64,000 bases of DNA. It comes from Escarpia spicata (Eukaryota > Annelida > Polychaeta > Sabellida > Siboglinidae). The position numbers and the translations under genes were made by a program. The stretch spans positions 54,604,663-54,668,662 of the forward strand of contig OZ023205.1 of assembly GCA_963995525.1 (NCBI GenBank), given 5' to 3'. The notes beneath the pieces were generated by a model. That model was given only the letters and a program-made list of their open reading frames with translations. It was not told the origin of the DNA and made no database searches. Of the stretch, positions 13,129 to 26,397 are shown piece after piece (position 1 is the stretch's first letter; each line of letters opens with the position of its first letter).

Positions 13129-13234
13129 CAGCGCTGCATTCATGTTGTTGGAGTCACCGTGTGGATATGGAGTGTAGACGGCCAGCGCCACGCAGTTGGC
13201 AAAAATTGTAATCAAAATTAAATATTCAAACGGT
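13129..13234 (-). CDS. Cav1: CaV1 L-type calcium channel alpha-1, coding exon 3 (helix IS1)
   Basis: This 106-bp exon encodes [20 protein letters not shown], the first transmembrane helix of domain I, then [15 protein letters not shown], the start of the IS1-S2 loop. The acceptor is CCAACTGTCCAG and the donor is GCGCTG followed by gtaagt at 13128. Its first base completes the lysine codon split from exon 2, giving EWKPFEY across the junction. Exons 1-3 total 618 coding bases, exactly 206 codons, so the exon ends on a codon boundary. From memory, the equivalent human CACNA1C exon is also 106 bp with the same phase. The next exon (helix IS2, normally starting EKVEY) was looked for below 13129 and not found, so intron 3 appears to run off the left edge. 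Confidence 0.93.
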
Positions 13235-16207
13235 CTGGACAGTTGGGTTAAGGCAAATATGAACAATGACAAATGTGCGACGTTGACAAGTCTTTCTATG
13301 GATATGATTGTTATAAAGCAATATAATTATTAACAATTTGCACACACGTATGGATGCACACACGTGCGCGCACCTGCATGTGCATACACAAGTGTACGAG
13401 CATGTATGTGCACACACACACCACAGTGTCATTGATGTGATGTGTTCTTGCTAAAATCCACATTTATCTGTCATTTTCAAAGCACTGCAATTAATACAAA
13501 GAAATAAGAGGCAGTAATTGGACTGACCATAATGTAGGTAAATTATAATTAGCAACTAGGCAATGCTACAAATAAAACCAACCTCAACATTAATCAATAC
13601 AAATAGATTGTACCAAGGAATTTATAATAATGTGTAAATTGAAGGTCCAAAGATTTAGAAATAAAAATAGTCAGTCTAGTTTTTATTCGACAATACTCTA
13701 GCCTCATATATATATATATATATGTGTGGCTCGCTCAGAGTGATAAGCTCAGTACTTAAAGAAGTGCAATGGTAGGATTGTGCAGAGAGATTTGGCGGGA
13801 TTGGAAGAGGAGTGGACAATGAGAGTGAAAGATTGAGGAGTGGAGACGGTTGGTGGAGACAACAGTGTAAGAACAGTGAGGGGGTAGAAAAAGAAAGAAA
13901 ACAGAAATCACTACCAGTATTAAGGCTAGCCTCTCCCTGGGCACTGAAAGAAGAGAAAAACAAAAATTCACATGAGAAACCAACAAAAACGATACATTTT
14001 CACTACCACAGATTGTAACCAATGACCTGCCATACATTTTGTTTATTAATTATAAATAAATTATAATTATAAATTGGTATGTACGCCATATGTAACACCC
14101 TGCCATATCAGCAGCTGAGCACGGCCTTGCCTCATATCACAGCACGACAGGCGAGAAACGCCAACATGTCAATAAGACAATCAAAACCTGCCGCCAACTC
14201 TGACATACCAAAACCAGACTACCTAAGCCACCTACGCTCCAGCTGAGTGCTTCAGTGGCTGCTGTCAACACATCATGGCATGCTCTACAGGTCTGCTGTA
14301 TGTTGTAGGTTAGGTAACAAGCATACATAAGTCATGGGGATGGCAAGATGTCTGCTGGTTCATAAAACAGCACCTTGTAGACTAACCGAGAGGTTTTCAG
14401 AAATGTTGTGACTATGTGTTTTTGCATGTTCTCAAATGTTACGGTAGGTAGGCGGGTGGGACAGATTTTTTTCTGTTACAATTTTCTTGGTGGGAACAGT
14501 TCAGGTCAATTTGAGTGTTTTCTTTGTATTTTGTTGCTGGTGGTGATGTTGGGTCGCAAATAAATGATGACTGATTTTAGACTGAAAGAAGATCTTTGGC
14601 CATCTGGAAGAGGTCTGTGTACACCGTTCAGCGACATACATACTAGAAACTGGAGCTACAGTCTGAATAAACACCAAAGAAGAAGAAAAAGAGTGATATT
14701 CTTGAGTCAGTGACTGACTTGACAGTAGATATTCCTGACTGACCTGACAGTGCACATGCCTAGCAATGGACATGATTTCACAAATAAAACGTATCAAAAT
14801 GTATCACAATACTTCACAAGATTTAACAAGATTTTACAAGATGCCATCCAAAACAAGAAGCTTCAGTTAGCATACAGAAGTCTGTCTTATTAATTGCTAC
14901 ATCCTGGTCAATGTTCTTTTAAAAAACAAGTTCCTAGTACTAACTCTAGTAGTAGACATGCATACTTCTGACCAGACGTAAAAAAACAATGTTTCTTTAT
15001 TGACCTCAACCTTCTAACTAAACAACATCAGCACCAGTAAACACCTGATCCAACTGTGGCAGGCAGTTCCGTCCATTTCATGGACTGTGTTTACTTAATT
15101 ACGAAAGTGGCTTCACTACATTACACTGTGGTGTGTACCCATCCCAGAGTGTTTATTTAAGAGACCTAGATGCCACTACTGCTACTATTTCATTCAAGAT
15201 CAGTGAGCTAATATGAGCTGATCATTGCTGTGATGGCTCAAGGGATGTGCAGATGTTTAGTATGGATGGCAGCAGTCTTGTAAAATGGCCTTTTGATGGC
15301 AGAAGCCATCAGACAGGCAAAAGATGGACAGATGGGACTGCTATACAGTGTAACCAGATAGGTGTGGTTATAAGCGGTTGTCCACAATTGCCAACGTTTA
15401 CCTGTTCAGACAGAACGTACTAATTCTCAGACTTCCTCATTCCCCCTGAATTAGTACATTAAAATGTATTTACTTTCATTTTCAATAACTATGCATGCTT
15501 TGACCGCCCCCTGAATGCTTTGTACAAAAAAGATAAATGCTGACCATTGTGAATGACCCCTAAAACTAAATAGACGGGTTTTAAGCAAGATTTCCTATTT
15601 TACTATTTAAAACCTGCTTTGCGTGTACATTGATAACATTTTCATGAGTTTAAATATATATCAATAAACCCTCATAGTACAGGTAAACAGATCAGACTGT
15701 AAGAATATTTGTTGATAAAACAAATTTGTGAAATCATATAGATTTGCTGTATTCAAACCAAAAATAATGTAGGGAAAACACTAAGTTCTATATATAGCAT
15801 CTGTATGATTCTCAATAGATGACATTTGAGAAAATATCGGGAATTTAGACAACAAACTATACTTCTAAAGTCTCAAGATGCAGAATGTTAGTTTTGCACA
15901 GTATTAAAATGCCACACCAGCCAGGAATAAATGCAACTGCAAAGTAAATGAGCCAATAAAATGAAGGATCTCTTCCTGGCCTCAATCAACGCAGATAGTA
16001 AATTTCAGTTTCTTGGAATCCTAACACCTTCCGATGAACGCAGGCAGAGTATGTGTAAGAAATATTATGACTGTAGTCTCAGACTCAATTTCCCCCTGCC
16101 TTCCATTCCCAAACATGTTTCCTAGAATTGTTTTTCTTCACTTAGACTTCTACACAACCTAAATATCTGAACAAATACGTGTGGATATCTGGAATTTTTT
16201 TTGAAAC

Positions 16208-17119
16208 CAGGGTTGGTTTTCTGCCAGGCAAAAATAGGGTAGAAAGTATTTCTGTCAGGCAGAAATAGTTTCTGCCCGGCAGAAATGGCAACAACCAGGG
16301 AATGATTGCCATTGATAAGAAAGTGTGACGTGTTGTCAATATCTTTCTGTACCTATCTACATTCAATCTGAGTAAAAGTACAAGTATATTCACATGTGTA
16401 CAAGTACATTTGTATAATAACATATTTTGTCTCGGTCTTGCCGTGCTTGCTTTTTTCCTTGCACTTGATTCCCTGTTTTAAATACAGTGGATACAAGTAT
16501 TGTGTTAGATGTGTGCTTATTTTTTTGTAATAGTCAAGTTAGTGATCTAAAGTGCACAGTAACCAGAGATACTACTTAGGGGCAAGATCCCACCACTTGC
16601 ATTCATTTGTGTGCATTTTGTTGTTGTATCCATGTATACAGGATTTGTCACCTGACAACACTGACAATCTGGGCTGCATTTGTTCAGTATTTCTCTTATC
16701 TCTGCTCTCTCAGTCTCTGTGTTATTACCAGCCTAGAAGTTTGTTGGTAATTAAAACTAATTATCACCTGGTCATCTTGTGTTCAGTGGAAAGCCTGGTT
16801 TTGAAGCACCTGGCCACTGTTTTATCCAACAAAGTAGGCTAGCTGCCAGAGCTTGCTATTGCTTCAGTGGTTGGGTGAGCTGATAAGACATGTTTGCATC
16901 TGAGTCTATAACTTGTTGGGGCTGGCACCACAAGAAGACACAGTACTGGTGCAAGAAGGAAACAGGAATGTTGATATTGATAGTAAAATAAATAAGTATA
17001 AAAACATGACTAGCTTGGGAGTTTCTGCCCTAAGGACAGAAACTAGGGGAGAAAGGTATTTCTGCCCCATGGGCAGAAAGCACGGTTTCTACGATGAGAG
17101 CAGAAACTTGCCAACCCTG
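16208..17119. mobile_element. Non-autonomous hAT element A (CAGGGTTGG ends, 8-bp TSD)
   Basis: The left end is CAGGGTTGG and the right end is CCAACCCTG, 912 bp apart. The flanking 8 bp are TTTGAAAC (16200-16207) and GTTGAAAC (17120-17127), 7 of 8 identical, as expected for a hAT target duplication. Just inside both ends are clusters of TTTCTGCC and GGCAGAAA palindromes (16221-16286 and 17023-17106). No transposase frame is inside, so it would need a transposase from elsewhere. Confidence 0.8.
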
Positions 17120-17938
17120 GTTGAAACCATTATTGTGCTTAAGCATTCCAGTGCTGAAGTAAATAAGTTAACATCTCACACTAGACACTGCTGAAACCGA
17201 ATTGTACCCATCCTAACAATTTGAACTTTGTTAAGGTTTGAGCTTACACTTGATGGCTTGTTTTCTAAAAAAACATTTTGCATTACATTCTGAGACTCCA
17301 GGTTACATGTATTTGATAGGCCTTTAAATGTTTCCTAATTTCAGTACACTTCAAGGGTATATTGATGACCCATCAGTGTTGACACTTTGTAAACACTGGT
17401 GCTAGAAACCCCAAATGTTAAACTACTACTACTGAGAAAACTACAAAATCTCAGTCTATCCCCTAGATATAAACATGCAGGGGAAAACACTGTCTAATAA
17501 ACCTTGTGGCATACGAACTGGTATTGTTTTATATCCCGTGAGTAATACTTGTATGCTCTTAAATCAAGATGGGATTTAGATAGTGGGTTCTCATCTGGGA
17601 ACATCGATTTAGACCTGCTGGGAGAATAAGCGGAGACAGGATTATGTGTATTTTATAGGGATTAACTACAATATAGCATTTCCAACTGAATAAAAATACC
17701 ACGTTTGATTGATGATGTTTGCCACAGGCTACAAAACCCATCAGTGTTTGCAATCTGCCAGACATATAGGTTATAGAGGCACTGGGAATATCACTGGGTC
17801 GGTGTACTGTTTTCTGAGGAACTATATCTATCCCTGAGGTAGGAAAAACCTTTACAGATCCCAGTTCTAGACCAAACTACTGGAAAGGCTGCATACCCAG
17901 TACTGACAAATTACCCAGTAAATGCATACATCCGAGTT

Positions 17939-18334
17939 CAGGGGCAGAACCAGAAAGCGAGTCTTGGGAGCACAAAAACGTTTTTCGATGCCGTGCCGCC
18001 GTAATTTTAGTTTCTCCGCTATCTCACTCGACTAGTGAACTTTGGAAGCTGGTAAAAAATTTTCATTGCTGCATGGCCATATTTTCTGCTCTTGTTCAGC
18101 TTCTCTGTAGGTTTGCGGCTGGTTAGACCGTGATACCGAAGACAGAGGGAGGTGCTGTCAAAAATTGTTCACCCTGAGTAACTTCACATTATTGTCACCT
18201 GAATGGGGCACATTTCAAACAGTCTCGGGGAGGGGGCACGGTCCTATGGGCCCATTTAAAAAGGATTACAGGCATGCAATATTACAAAAGTCAAGGGGGG
18301 CACATGCCCACCAGACCCCTTGGATCCGCCTATG
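17939..18334. mobile_element. Short hAT-like MITE G (CAGGGGCGGATCCA-type ends)
   Basis: The left end is CAGGGGCAGAACCA; the right end, reversed, is CATAGGCGGATCCAAGGGG. Flanks are GAGTT and GAGTC, compatible with a 5-bp duplication. The ends resemble those of 27718-28037. The interior is G-rich with no coding capacity. Ends are eroded, so boundaries are approximate. Confidence 0.55.
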
Positions 18335-20752
18335 GAGTCAGGAATATTCTTACAAAGATTTCAGTTTTGATCACAACCTTCTCACTGCAGAAATAAATCA
18401 GCAGATTCAGGGTTTTTGGTTTCTCTGAAGGGTGTCAAAATTGACAATCATTAATTACCTGCGCACACTGCATAATTGCCAGTATTTATGTCCCCTGAAC
18501 ATGTCCACGGAAATAAGAAAAATTTCAATTTTCAGCTGGATGACCATACCAAAACACTCAAAATATGCAAACCAGCTCTGCACCTACGAGCATCACTGTG
18601 TGAAAAATGCTGCCTGCGTGAATACAATAGAATATAAGGATCTGCATCAGAGTGAAACAGTGTCACAGAAATAAGGCACTTTATAGGAAACAGTGGAGTG
18701 CACTGATTATGCACATGTATAGCAGCTGCAGGCCATTATATGTGCATGTTGACAGAGGAGCAGTAATGATGGACAAGACCAGATGCATAACAGGAAGACT
18801 AGCAGGACTCTCAGGCCAAACAGCTGGACATCCTCTAGGCAGGGTCACATCAGCTCATCTATCACTCTGGCCATCCACTCGCTATTAGTATTACATTTAA
18901 ATGGCCACACTCTGCACATCAAACACATATTTATGTTTAATACTGATTAAATAACTGTATTAATTTTGTTAAATTATACAGCAAAAGTGAACGCAGAAAT
19001 CTTCCCTGTTACCATACATTCTGACTTTGTTGTATCTAATCTTGGAGGATCCATGCCATTCAACATCCCATTAATTATTAAACTGAATTTCTGATAAAAA
19101 AAAAAATTATATGCTGCCTTTCAAATGCTGTAAATGACACTGACGATGATGATGATTCTATTCAATATAAAAATGTAAACAAATAAATACATAAAATATT
19201 AATACAGCTACAGTACACCATATATACGGATGACACAAGAAAGTGCACGCACTTGTTTCCATTGTGGCCCTTGAAGACATCACTTCTTAAATCTCAGAAA
19301 AAATCATTTTTAGCTATAACTACTGCTGCTCAACTAACTGTGGACGTAGAAGTGTACGTACGGGGTACATGTAATTGCAACGGACCACTGAAGATTATGC
19401 CTGGTTACCATACTGTACAATGAAATAAAGCCAAATACTTGTTAATTACTCTACAAATAAATACATTTATATTGGAAAATACTGTCTCGTGTTTCAAATG
19501 CTGAATCAACTCCCTCAATTTGGATTAACAGCTGAAGCCTGTGGCACCGGTTTCTTTTGTAAGTACTGTACCCACGAGTCAATCTACATGTACATATATA
19601 TATATATGGGTATTATTATTTTGCCAATAACCAAATAAAGAGTAACATACAACTATTACAAGCTCATTACACAGTGCATTGTAAAATAAACAACCAAACT
19701 CTGCCTTAGGAAATCCCAGTACATCATGTGGTTCCCGCTGGATTTAACAACAGTTGTGGAAACATAATACCAGCCTTAAGGGCCTGTCACTACCTCCAAT
19801 CAGTACCAAGTGCATCATTAAGGAAGATATTCCCCACAGGTGAAAGTGCTGGGAATGTCTGACATGGCATGGGGCCAATGTTATTGAGCATAATGGCCTA
19901 GTTATGGCTAGTATCACTCCAATTATCTACCCATGTTAGTTCTTATTAAAGGTAAAAAAGCCTTTCGTGGGGGAATATATTCCTTGAAATTATCCCTGTT
20001 TAGATTGGTTATTTCCCAGAAACCATACCACCTTATTAGCCCATAGCAGCCTTAGTACGTGTAGATAAAATACAATAGAGCACCACTAAAGTGATACGCG
20101 GTCGTGGAAATAGATCTGCATTTCATTTAAATAACATTGTGTCTTGTGCTTACACAGGTTTTCAGTGCACCTCCTTAAATCAGCAATATAAATTTATTAC
20201 GTATAATTATGGCACTTCACATCTCACGGAGAGACTTCGTAGAACAGAAAGAATATGATACATAAAAGGATGATCATGTGAAACATCAGGCAACAACAAA
20301 TGCTCTGGATGTATCAGCTATGTGACGAGAAACGGAAAATTCAAACATCTGACCAGTGATGATGGAAAAAACAAGGGGGGAAAAAGCAGAGGTCAGCAGA
20401 TAATTAAAATCCTTAATGGTCTACACTAGCATGGCTAGGAAGGAGCAAAATAGAACTGTTACAAGTACAAGACATGTACATGCTCGTGGGAAACAGAAGG
20501 TCACGCCTACGCCTGCAGCATACACCACAACTGATGATGAAGAAATGTACTGCCTAAGTTCTGAGCACTACTGCTAGTTACCAAGTAACTATGACACTGC
20601 GCACTGTTTTGTATTCTAACAAATCGTCACTGATTACAGTCACATTATTCTGGTCCTAAGGATGCTCTTAGTCCTCTTACAGCAGTGTCTGGTGACGATA
20701 CATATGTAACATCAGCATAAATAGTTGCCTAGCAACATGCATTATGCAGTAC

Positions 20753-23700
20753 TACTTGTATAGTATCTGACTTCTGCTCCACGTGATCCTTGGTGCCTGC
20801 ATGGTCACCCTTATGCAGTACTACTTGTATAGTATCTGACTTCTGCTCCACGTGATCCTTAGTGCCTGCATGGTCACCCTTATGCAGTACTACTTGTATA
20901 GTATCTGACTTCTGCTCCACGTGATCCTTAGTGCCTGCATGGTCACCCTTATGCAGTACTACTTGTATAGTATCTGACTTCTGCTCCACGTGATCCTTAG
21001 TGCCTGCACGGTCACCCTTATGCAGTACTACTTGTATAGTATCTGACTTCTGCTCCATGTGATCCTTGGTGCCTGCATGGTCACCCTTATGCAGTACTAC
21101 TTGTATAGTATCTGACTTCTGCTCCATGTGATCCTTAGTGCCTGCATGGTCACCCTTATGCAGTACTACTTGTATAGTATCTGACTTCTGCTCTACGTGA
21201 TCCTTAGTGCCTGCATGGTCACCCTTATGCAGTACTACTTGTATAGTATCTGACTTCTGCTCTACGTGATTCTTGGTGCCTGCATGGTCACCCTTATGCA
21301 GTACTACTTGTATAGTATCTGACTTCTGCTCCACGTGATCCTTGGTGCCTGCACGGTCACCCTTATGCAGTACTACTTGTATAGTATCTGACTTCTGCTC
21401 CACGTGATCCTTGGTGCCTGCACGGTCACCCTTATGCAGTACTACTTGTATAGTATCTGACTTCTGCTCCATGTGATCCTTGGTGCCTGCACGGTCACCC
21501 TTACGCAGTACTACTTGTATATTATCTGACTTCTGCTCCACGTGATCCTTGGTGCCTGCACGGTCACCCTTATGCAGTACTACTTGTATAGTATCTGACT
21601 TCTGCTCTACGTGATCCTTAGTGCCTGCAAGGTCACCCTTATGCAGTACTACTTGTATAGTATCTGACTTCTGCTCCACGTGATCCTTGGTGCCTGCACG
21701 GTCACCCTTATGCAGTATTACTTGTATAGTATCTGACTTCTGCTCCATGTGATCCTTGGTGCCTGCACGGTCACCCTTATGCAGTACTACTTGTATAGTA
21801 TCTGACTTCTGCTCCACGTGATCCTTGGTGCCTGCACGGTCACCCTTATGCAGTACTACTTGTATAGTATCTGACTTCTGCTCTACGTGATCCTTGGTGC
21901 CTGCACGGTCACCCTTATGCAGTACTACTTGTATAGTATCTGACTTCTGCTCCACGTGATCCTTGGTGCCTGCACGGTCACCCTTATGCAGTACTTCTTG
22001 TATAGTATCTGACTTCTGCTCCACGTGATCCTTAGTGCCTGCACGGTCACCCTTATGCAGTACTACTTGTATAGTATCTGACTTCTGCTCCATGTGATCC
22101 CTGGTGCCTGCATGGTCACCCTTATGCAGTACTACTTGTATAGTATCTGACTTCTGCTCCATGTGATCCTTAGTGCCTGCACGGTCACCCTTATGCAGTA
22201 CTACTTGTATAGTATCTGACTTCTGCTCCACGTGATCCTTGGTGCCTGCACGGTCACCCTTATGCAGTACTTCTTGTATAGTATCTGACTTCTGCTCCAT
22301 GTGATCCTTAGTGCCTGCACGGTCACCCTTATGCAGTACTACTTGTATAGTATCTGACTTCTGCTCCATGTGATCCTTGGTGCCTGCATGGTCACCCTTA
22401 TGCAGTACTACTTGTATAGTATCTGACATCTGCTCCATGTGATCCTTAGTGCCTGCACGGTCACCCTTATGCAGTACTACTTGTATAGTATCTGACTTCT
22501 GCTCCACGTGATCCTTGGTGCCTGCACGGTCACCCTTATGCAGTACTACTTGTATAGTATCTGACTTCTGCTCTACGTGATCCTTAGTGCCTGCATGGTC
22601 ACCCTTATGCAGTACTACTTGTATAGTATCTGACTTCTGCTCTACGTGATCCTTAGTGCCTGCAAGGTCACCCTTATGCAGTACTACTTGTATAGTATCT
22701 GACTTCTGCTCCACGTGATCCTTGGTGCCTGCACGGTCACCCTTATGCAGTATTACTTGTATAGTATCTGACTTCTGCTCCATGTGATCCTTGGTGCCTG
22801 CACGGTCACCCTTATGCAGTACTACTTGTATAGTATCTGACTTCTGCTCCACGTGATCCTTGGTGCCTGCACGGTCACCCTTATGCAGTACTACTTGTAT
22901 AGTATCTGACTTCTGCTCTACGTGATCCTTGGTGCCTGCACGGTCACCCTTATGCAGTACTACTTGTATAGTATCTGACTTCTGCTCCACGTGATCCTTG
23001 GTGCCTGCACGGTCACCCTTATGCAGTACTTCTTGTATAGTATCTGACTTCTGCTCCACGTGATCCTTAGTGCCTGCACGGTCACCCTTATGCAGTACTA
23101 CTTGTATAGTATCTGACTTCTGCTCCATGTGATCCCTGGTGCCTGCATGGTCACCCTTATGCAGTACTACTTGTATAGTATCTGACTTCTGCTCCATGTG
23201 ATCCTTAGTGCCTGCACGGTCACCCTTATGCAGTACTACTTGTATAGTATCTGACTTCTGCTCCACGTGATCCTTGGTGCCTGCACGGTCACCCTTATGC
23301 AGTACTTCTTGTATAGTATCTGACTTCTGCTCCATGTGATCCTTAGTGCCTGCACGGTCACCCTTATGCAGTACTACTTGTATAGTATCTGACTTCTGCT
23401 CCATGTGATCCTTGGTGCCTGCATGGTCACCCTTATGCAGTACTACTTGTATAGTATCTGACATCTGCTCCATGTGATCCTTAGTGCCTGCACGGTCACC
23501 CTTATGCAGTACTACTTGTATAGTATCTGACTTCTGCTCCACGTGATCCTTGGTGCCTGCACGGTCACCCTTATGCAGTACTACTTGTATAGTATCTGAC
23601 TTCTGCTCTACGTGATCCTTGGTGCTTGCACGGTCACCCTTATGCAGTACTACTTGTATAGTATCTGACTTCTGCTCCATGTGATCCTTGGTGCCTGCAC

Positions 23701-23847
23701 GGTCACCCTTATGCAGTACTACTTGTATAGTATCTGACTTCTGCTCTACGTGATCCTTGGTGCTTGCACGGTCACCCTTATGCAGTACTACTTGTATAGT
23801 ATCTGACATCTGCTCCATGTGATCCTTAGTGCCTGCACGGTCACCCT
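20753..23847 (-). repeat. 45-copy 69-bp satellite array with an open 1,059-codon frame
   Basis: There are 45 units of 69 bp. Read on the minus strand each is 23 residues, DRAGTKDHVEQKSDTIQVVL plus HKG, with few variants (R/H/L, G/S, V/M, K/M, V/E). The frame opens at 23908 with MTDNIIYGIIGQTCLNFPVI and stops at 20729. Because 69 is a multiple of 3 and the unit lacks stops in this frame, the length of the open frame is not evidence for a protein. Variants include both silent and replacement changes, many at CpG. Units 6-18 recur as units 21-33 (1,035-bp offset), so a large block has been duplicated within the array. It lies inside CaV1 intron 2, on the sense strand. No homology to a known protein was recognised. 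Confidence 0.95.
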
Positions 23848-24679
23848 CAATCACAGGGAAATTAAGACAAGTTTGACCGATGATACCATAAATGATGTTG
23901 TCAGTCATGTGGCATATATTTGTTCAGTTGGCTTTGTGAAAAGAATCTGTTTTACGTGTATATTATACTTGTTATGTCACTATATGTCCAACTAAATGGG
24001 TGACTATGCACCACTAATAATAGTGACTGAGCTCCCATTCATTCAGCGAAAACAGCCACCTAAACGAATGTAAGAAAATATGGAAATAATATTACTTATT
24101 ACCTTAAATATTTTAATGTAGTGATAAGTAAAGGTGGACAACTATTTCTTCTATACTTCATTTATCTAAAAAACTAGAGTTACTTTTCACCAAATATCAC
24201 TGGCGAGGGTACTTTGAAATCTCATATGACTGATGGGTCCCACATGAATATAAAATTACAATATTACTAAATTATTGATGTTATATATAATTTCTTTGTG
24301 CATTGTACTATACATATATATATATGATCTATATCACAGAACAACTGTGCATGTATGTGGTCTGCTAACCCTCTACATGTACAGGTCTGTGTAACACTCC
24401 AACTGGGTATCGGTCACGTTCAATTGCCCCATTTAACCTTACATACGTGATTGCTGCCTTTAGAAATGGTCAGTAGCCCGTCTTGTATGGTCAAACACGT
24501 AAACATCCCGTTTAATAATGTCACTTACCGACTTACAAACCCCATTCGGCCATTATTATACAACCCTTCTATTCAGCTTTGCTGTTGTCATAGTGATGCC
24601 TATTTAGGTAGTAGGCTAAATACCCTATCCAATTCGCAGAATATCTTCTATCTACTTTAGTTTTCAGTTAAGCAAAATA

Positions 24680-25200
24680 CATCAGATGTTCTCAGTCAGT
24701 GACATCACAAGTTCAGCAAATGACATGAGATAATCAGCACTTGACATCAGTTCAGTCATGGGGTATTCATGAGTTCAGTCAGTGACATGAGATAGTCCAT
24801 GACATCCGTTCAGTCAGTGAACAGTCATTCATAATATTATGTTTAGCCAGGAATGACTACAAGTTTTGTAGTCACTGACACAAGTTCAATTACTAATATG
24901 AGTTCAGTCATATAATATAATATATATATACATGTTTACAAACTATGTCTCTGGCTGAGCATATATATGTACATATATACAGACATGAGTCAGAGATCTA
25001 TGAGTTCAATCAATGACACAAGTTCAGTCAGTGACATGGGTTGAGTCAGTGATACACATTCAGTCAATGATGTTTCAGTCACTGTCTCTGTGACATGAAT
25101 TCAGCCTCGCAGGTTCAGTCAGTGACATCATTTCAGTCAGTAACAACTAACATGCATTCAAAGACTTCAGTCAGTGACCTGAGTTCTATCAGTGATTTTG
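24680..25200. repeat. Degenerate short repeat field (TTCAGTCAGTGACAT)
   Basis: Variants of TTCAGTCAGTGACATGAG recur many times, interrupted by unrelated AT-rich sequence. This looks like an old, decayed minisatellite. Confidence 0.7.
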
Positions 25201-25940
25201 TACAATCTTAAATCTTTTTCTTCCCAACACAAGTCTTCCCCACCAGTAAACTAAAAAATAGTCTTTTCATTGTTCACGTTTATAAAATATATGTTCTATT
25301 ATCATAGTATACGGAGGTGTGCCCAGAAATGGTAGGTTGGTCCTAAAAATATGTGGCAGCTTGGCCTCAAAAACAGGTGAGAGGCGGGGTTGGGGGGGTA
25401 AACTCCTGAAAATGGAAGGAGCTTGGAGGTTAAGATCCTTGGCATACACACCTTATTGTGAGTTTTATGTTGCTAAACTGGCTGATAAAAAGTGTCATCA
25501 TTCCCATGATAATAGTACAGTTAAACAGATGATCTATCAAGATAATAGCACCTCAGTAAGTATGTGATGTGTCTGGCCACCATGCAACACATATTGTGTC
25601 AGTATTTACTGATGTGATGTATGCTTACCTGTACTGCTGTTTCCTGCTGTTTCCTGCTGTTTCCTGCACTCTGTATCACATAATTATCATTGTATAAAAT
25701 AATTATTTTAATTTCATTACAGAATGCATGGCCCTTATTAAATTAAATCTATCTAAGTCATGATTTCAGGGTTGCTTAATAGTGTACTGTTGACCGACAT
25801 TATTTGCTTACATTCATTCCATGATCTCGTCGATGTTATATGAGTGGTATTTATAACCGACGATAATGAGCCGACAGCAGCATGCAGTATGGAGAGACTA
25901 ACACTACATGTATTGATCCGACTAACAGGTAAAAGGATAC

Positions 25941-26397
25941 TTCCATTCCACCACATTTATGCACAGTTTGCGCAGCGGATTCTTCAGCCCCATGCAGAAC
26001 AGAGCCCTCATGGGACGCGGGTTCAGATTGGGGTTGGGTTTACGGGCATTAGTCCGGCGCTTCGCTGCCGCCGACATGGTTGCCACTGCCCCTGTCGCCG
26101 CTAGTGCGGTATTCCAAGCAGAACTGAGGGGTTTGTCCGTCGACGGGCGAGGTGTTGTGCTAACGGTGGGCGGCTGTCCCGGCCCGTTGTTATCCGGCTG
26201 TCTCTGTGCAGCGTTCGACGGTGCTGAGTCGGAGAGTGACCGGTGGAGCGGCGACGCCGGCCTGGTCGCTTGAGCACGGAGGTAATCCTGATCCCGGTCC
26301 GGGTTGTCGTCGCCGCCTGGGCGTCGCAGTAGGCGCGGAGATGATGCGTCTGGGCTGGACACGTTCTGGTAGCCTCGCCGGTCATCGTAACCCGCCC
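25941..26397 (-). CDS. Cav1: CaV1 L-type calcium channel alpha-1, coding exon 2 (cytoplasmic N-terminus)
   Basis: The product is the pore-forming subunit of an L-type voltage-gated calcium channel, which admits Ca2+ across the plasma membrane on depolarisation. This 457-bp exon encodes the cytoplasmic N-terminus, up to the edge of helix IS1. The first ~100 codons are a low-complexity, proline- and serine-rich tail. Then come [16 protein letters not shown], the basic [10 protein letters not shown] stretch, and [16 protein letters not shown] followed by VVEW, which are hallmarks of CaV1 rather than CaV2 or CaV3. The acceptor is TTGCGCTTCAG at 26398 and the donor is GAATGGAA then gtatcc at 25940, leaving two bases of a lysine codon that exon 3 completes. 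The tryptophan segment lies where vertebrate CaV1.2/1.3 carry the N-terminal calmodulin-binding (NSCaTE) motif; whether it binds calmodulin is not visible here. The exon sits in a CpG-rich block. Confidence 0.9.

Larger units (their letters stand above)
13235..25940 (-). other. CaV1 intron 2 (12,706 bp)
   Basis: The intron lies between the exon encoding the cytoplasmic N-terminus and the exon encoding IS1. It contains two hAT-like non-autonomous elements (16208-17119 and 17939-18334), the 45 x 69-bp array (20753-23847), a degenerate 18-bp repeat field (24680-25200) and short TA or GT runs. The stretches 13440-16200, 18340-20750 and 23910-24670 show no gene or repeat I can identify. Confidence 0.75.

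Noticed and set aside
14826..14850. AACAAGAT...GCCATCC resembling the inverse of the LINE 3' end
   Set aside because: Only ~16 matching bases with an internal insertion; no further LINE sequence follows.
20729..23908. 1,059-codon frame as a real repeat protein
   Set aside because: Period 69 is divisible by 3 and the unit simply lacks stops in this frame. No signal peptide, no homology, and it lies inside an intron. Kept as a repeat with the question left open.
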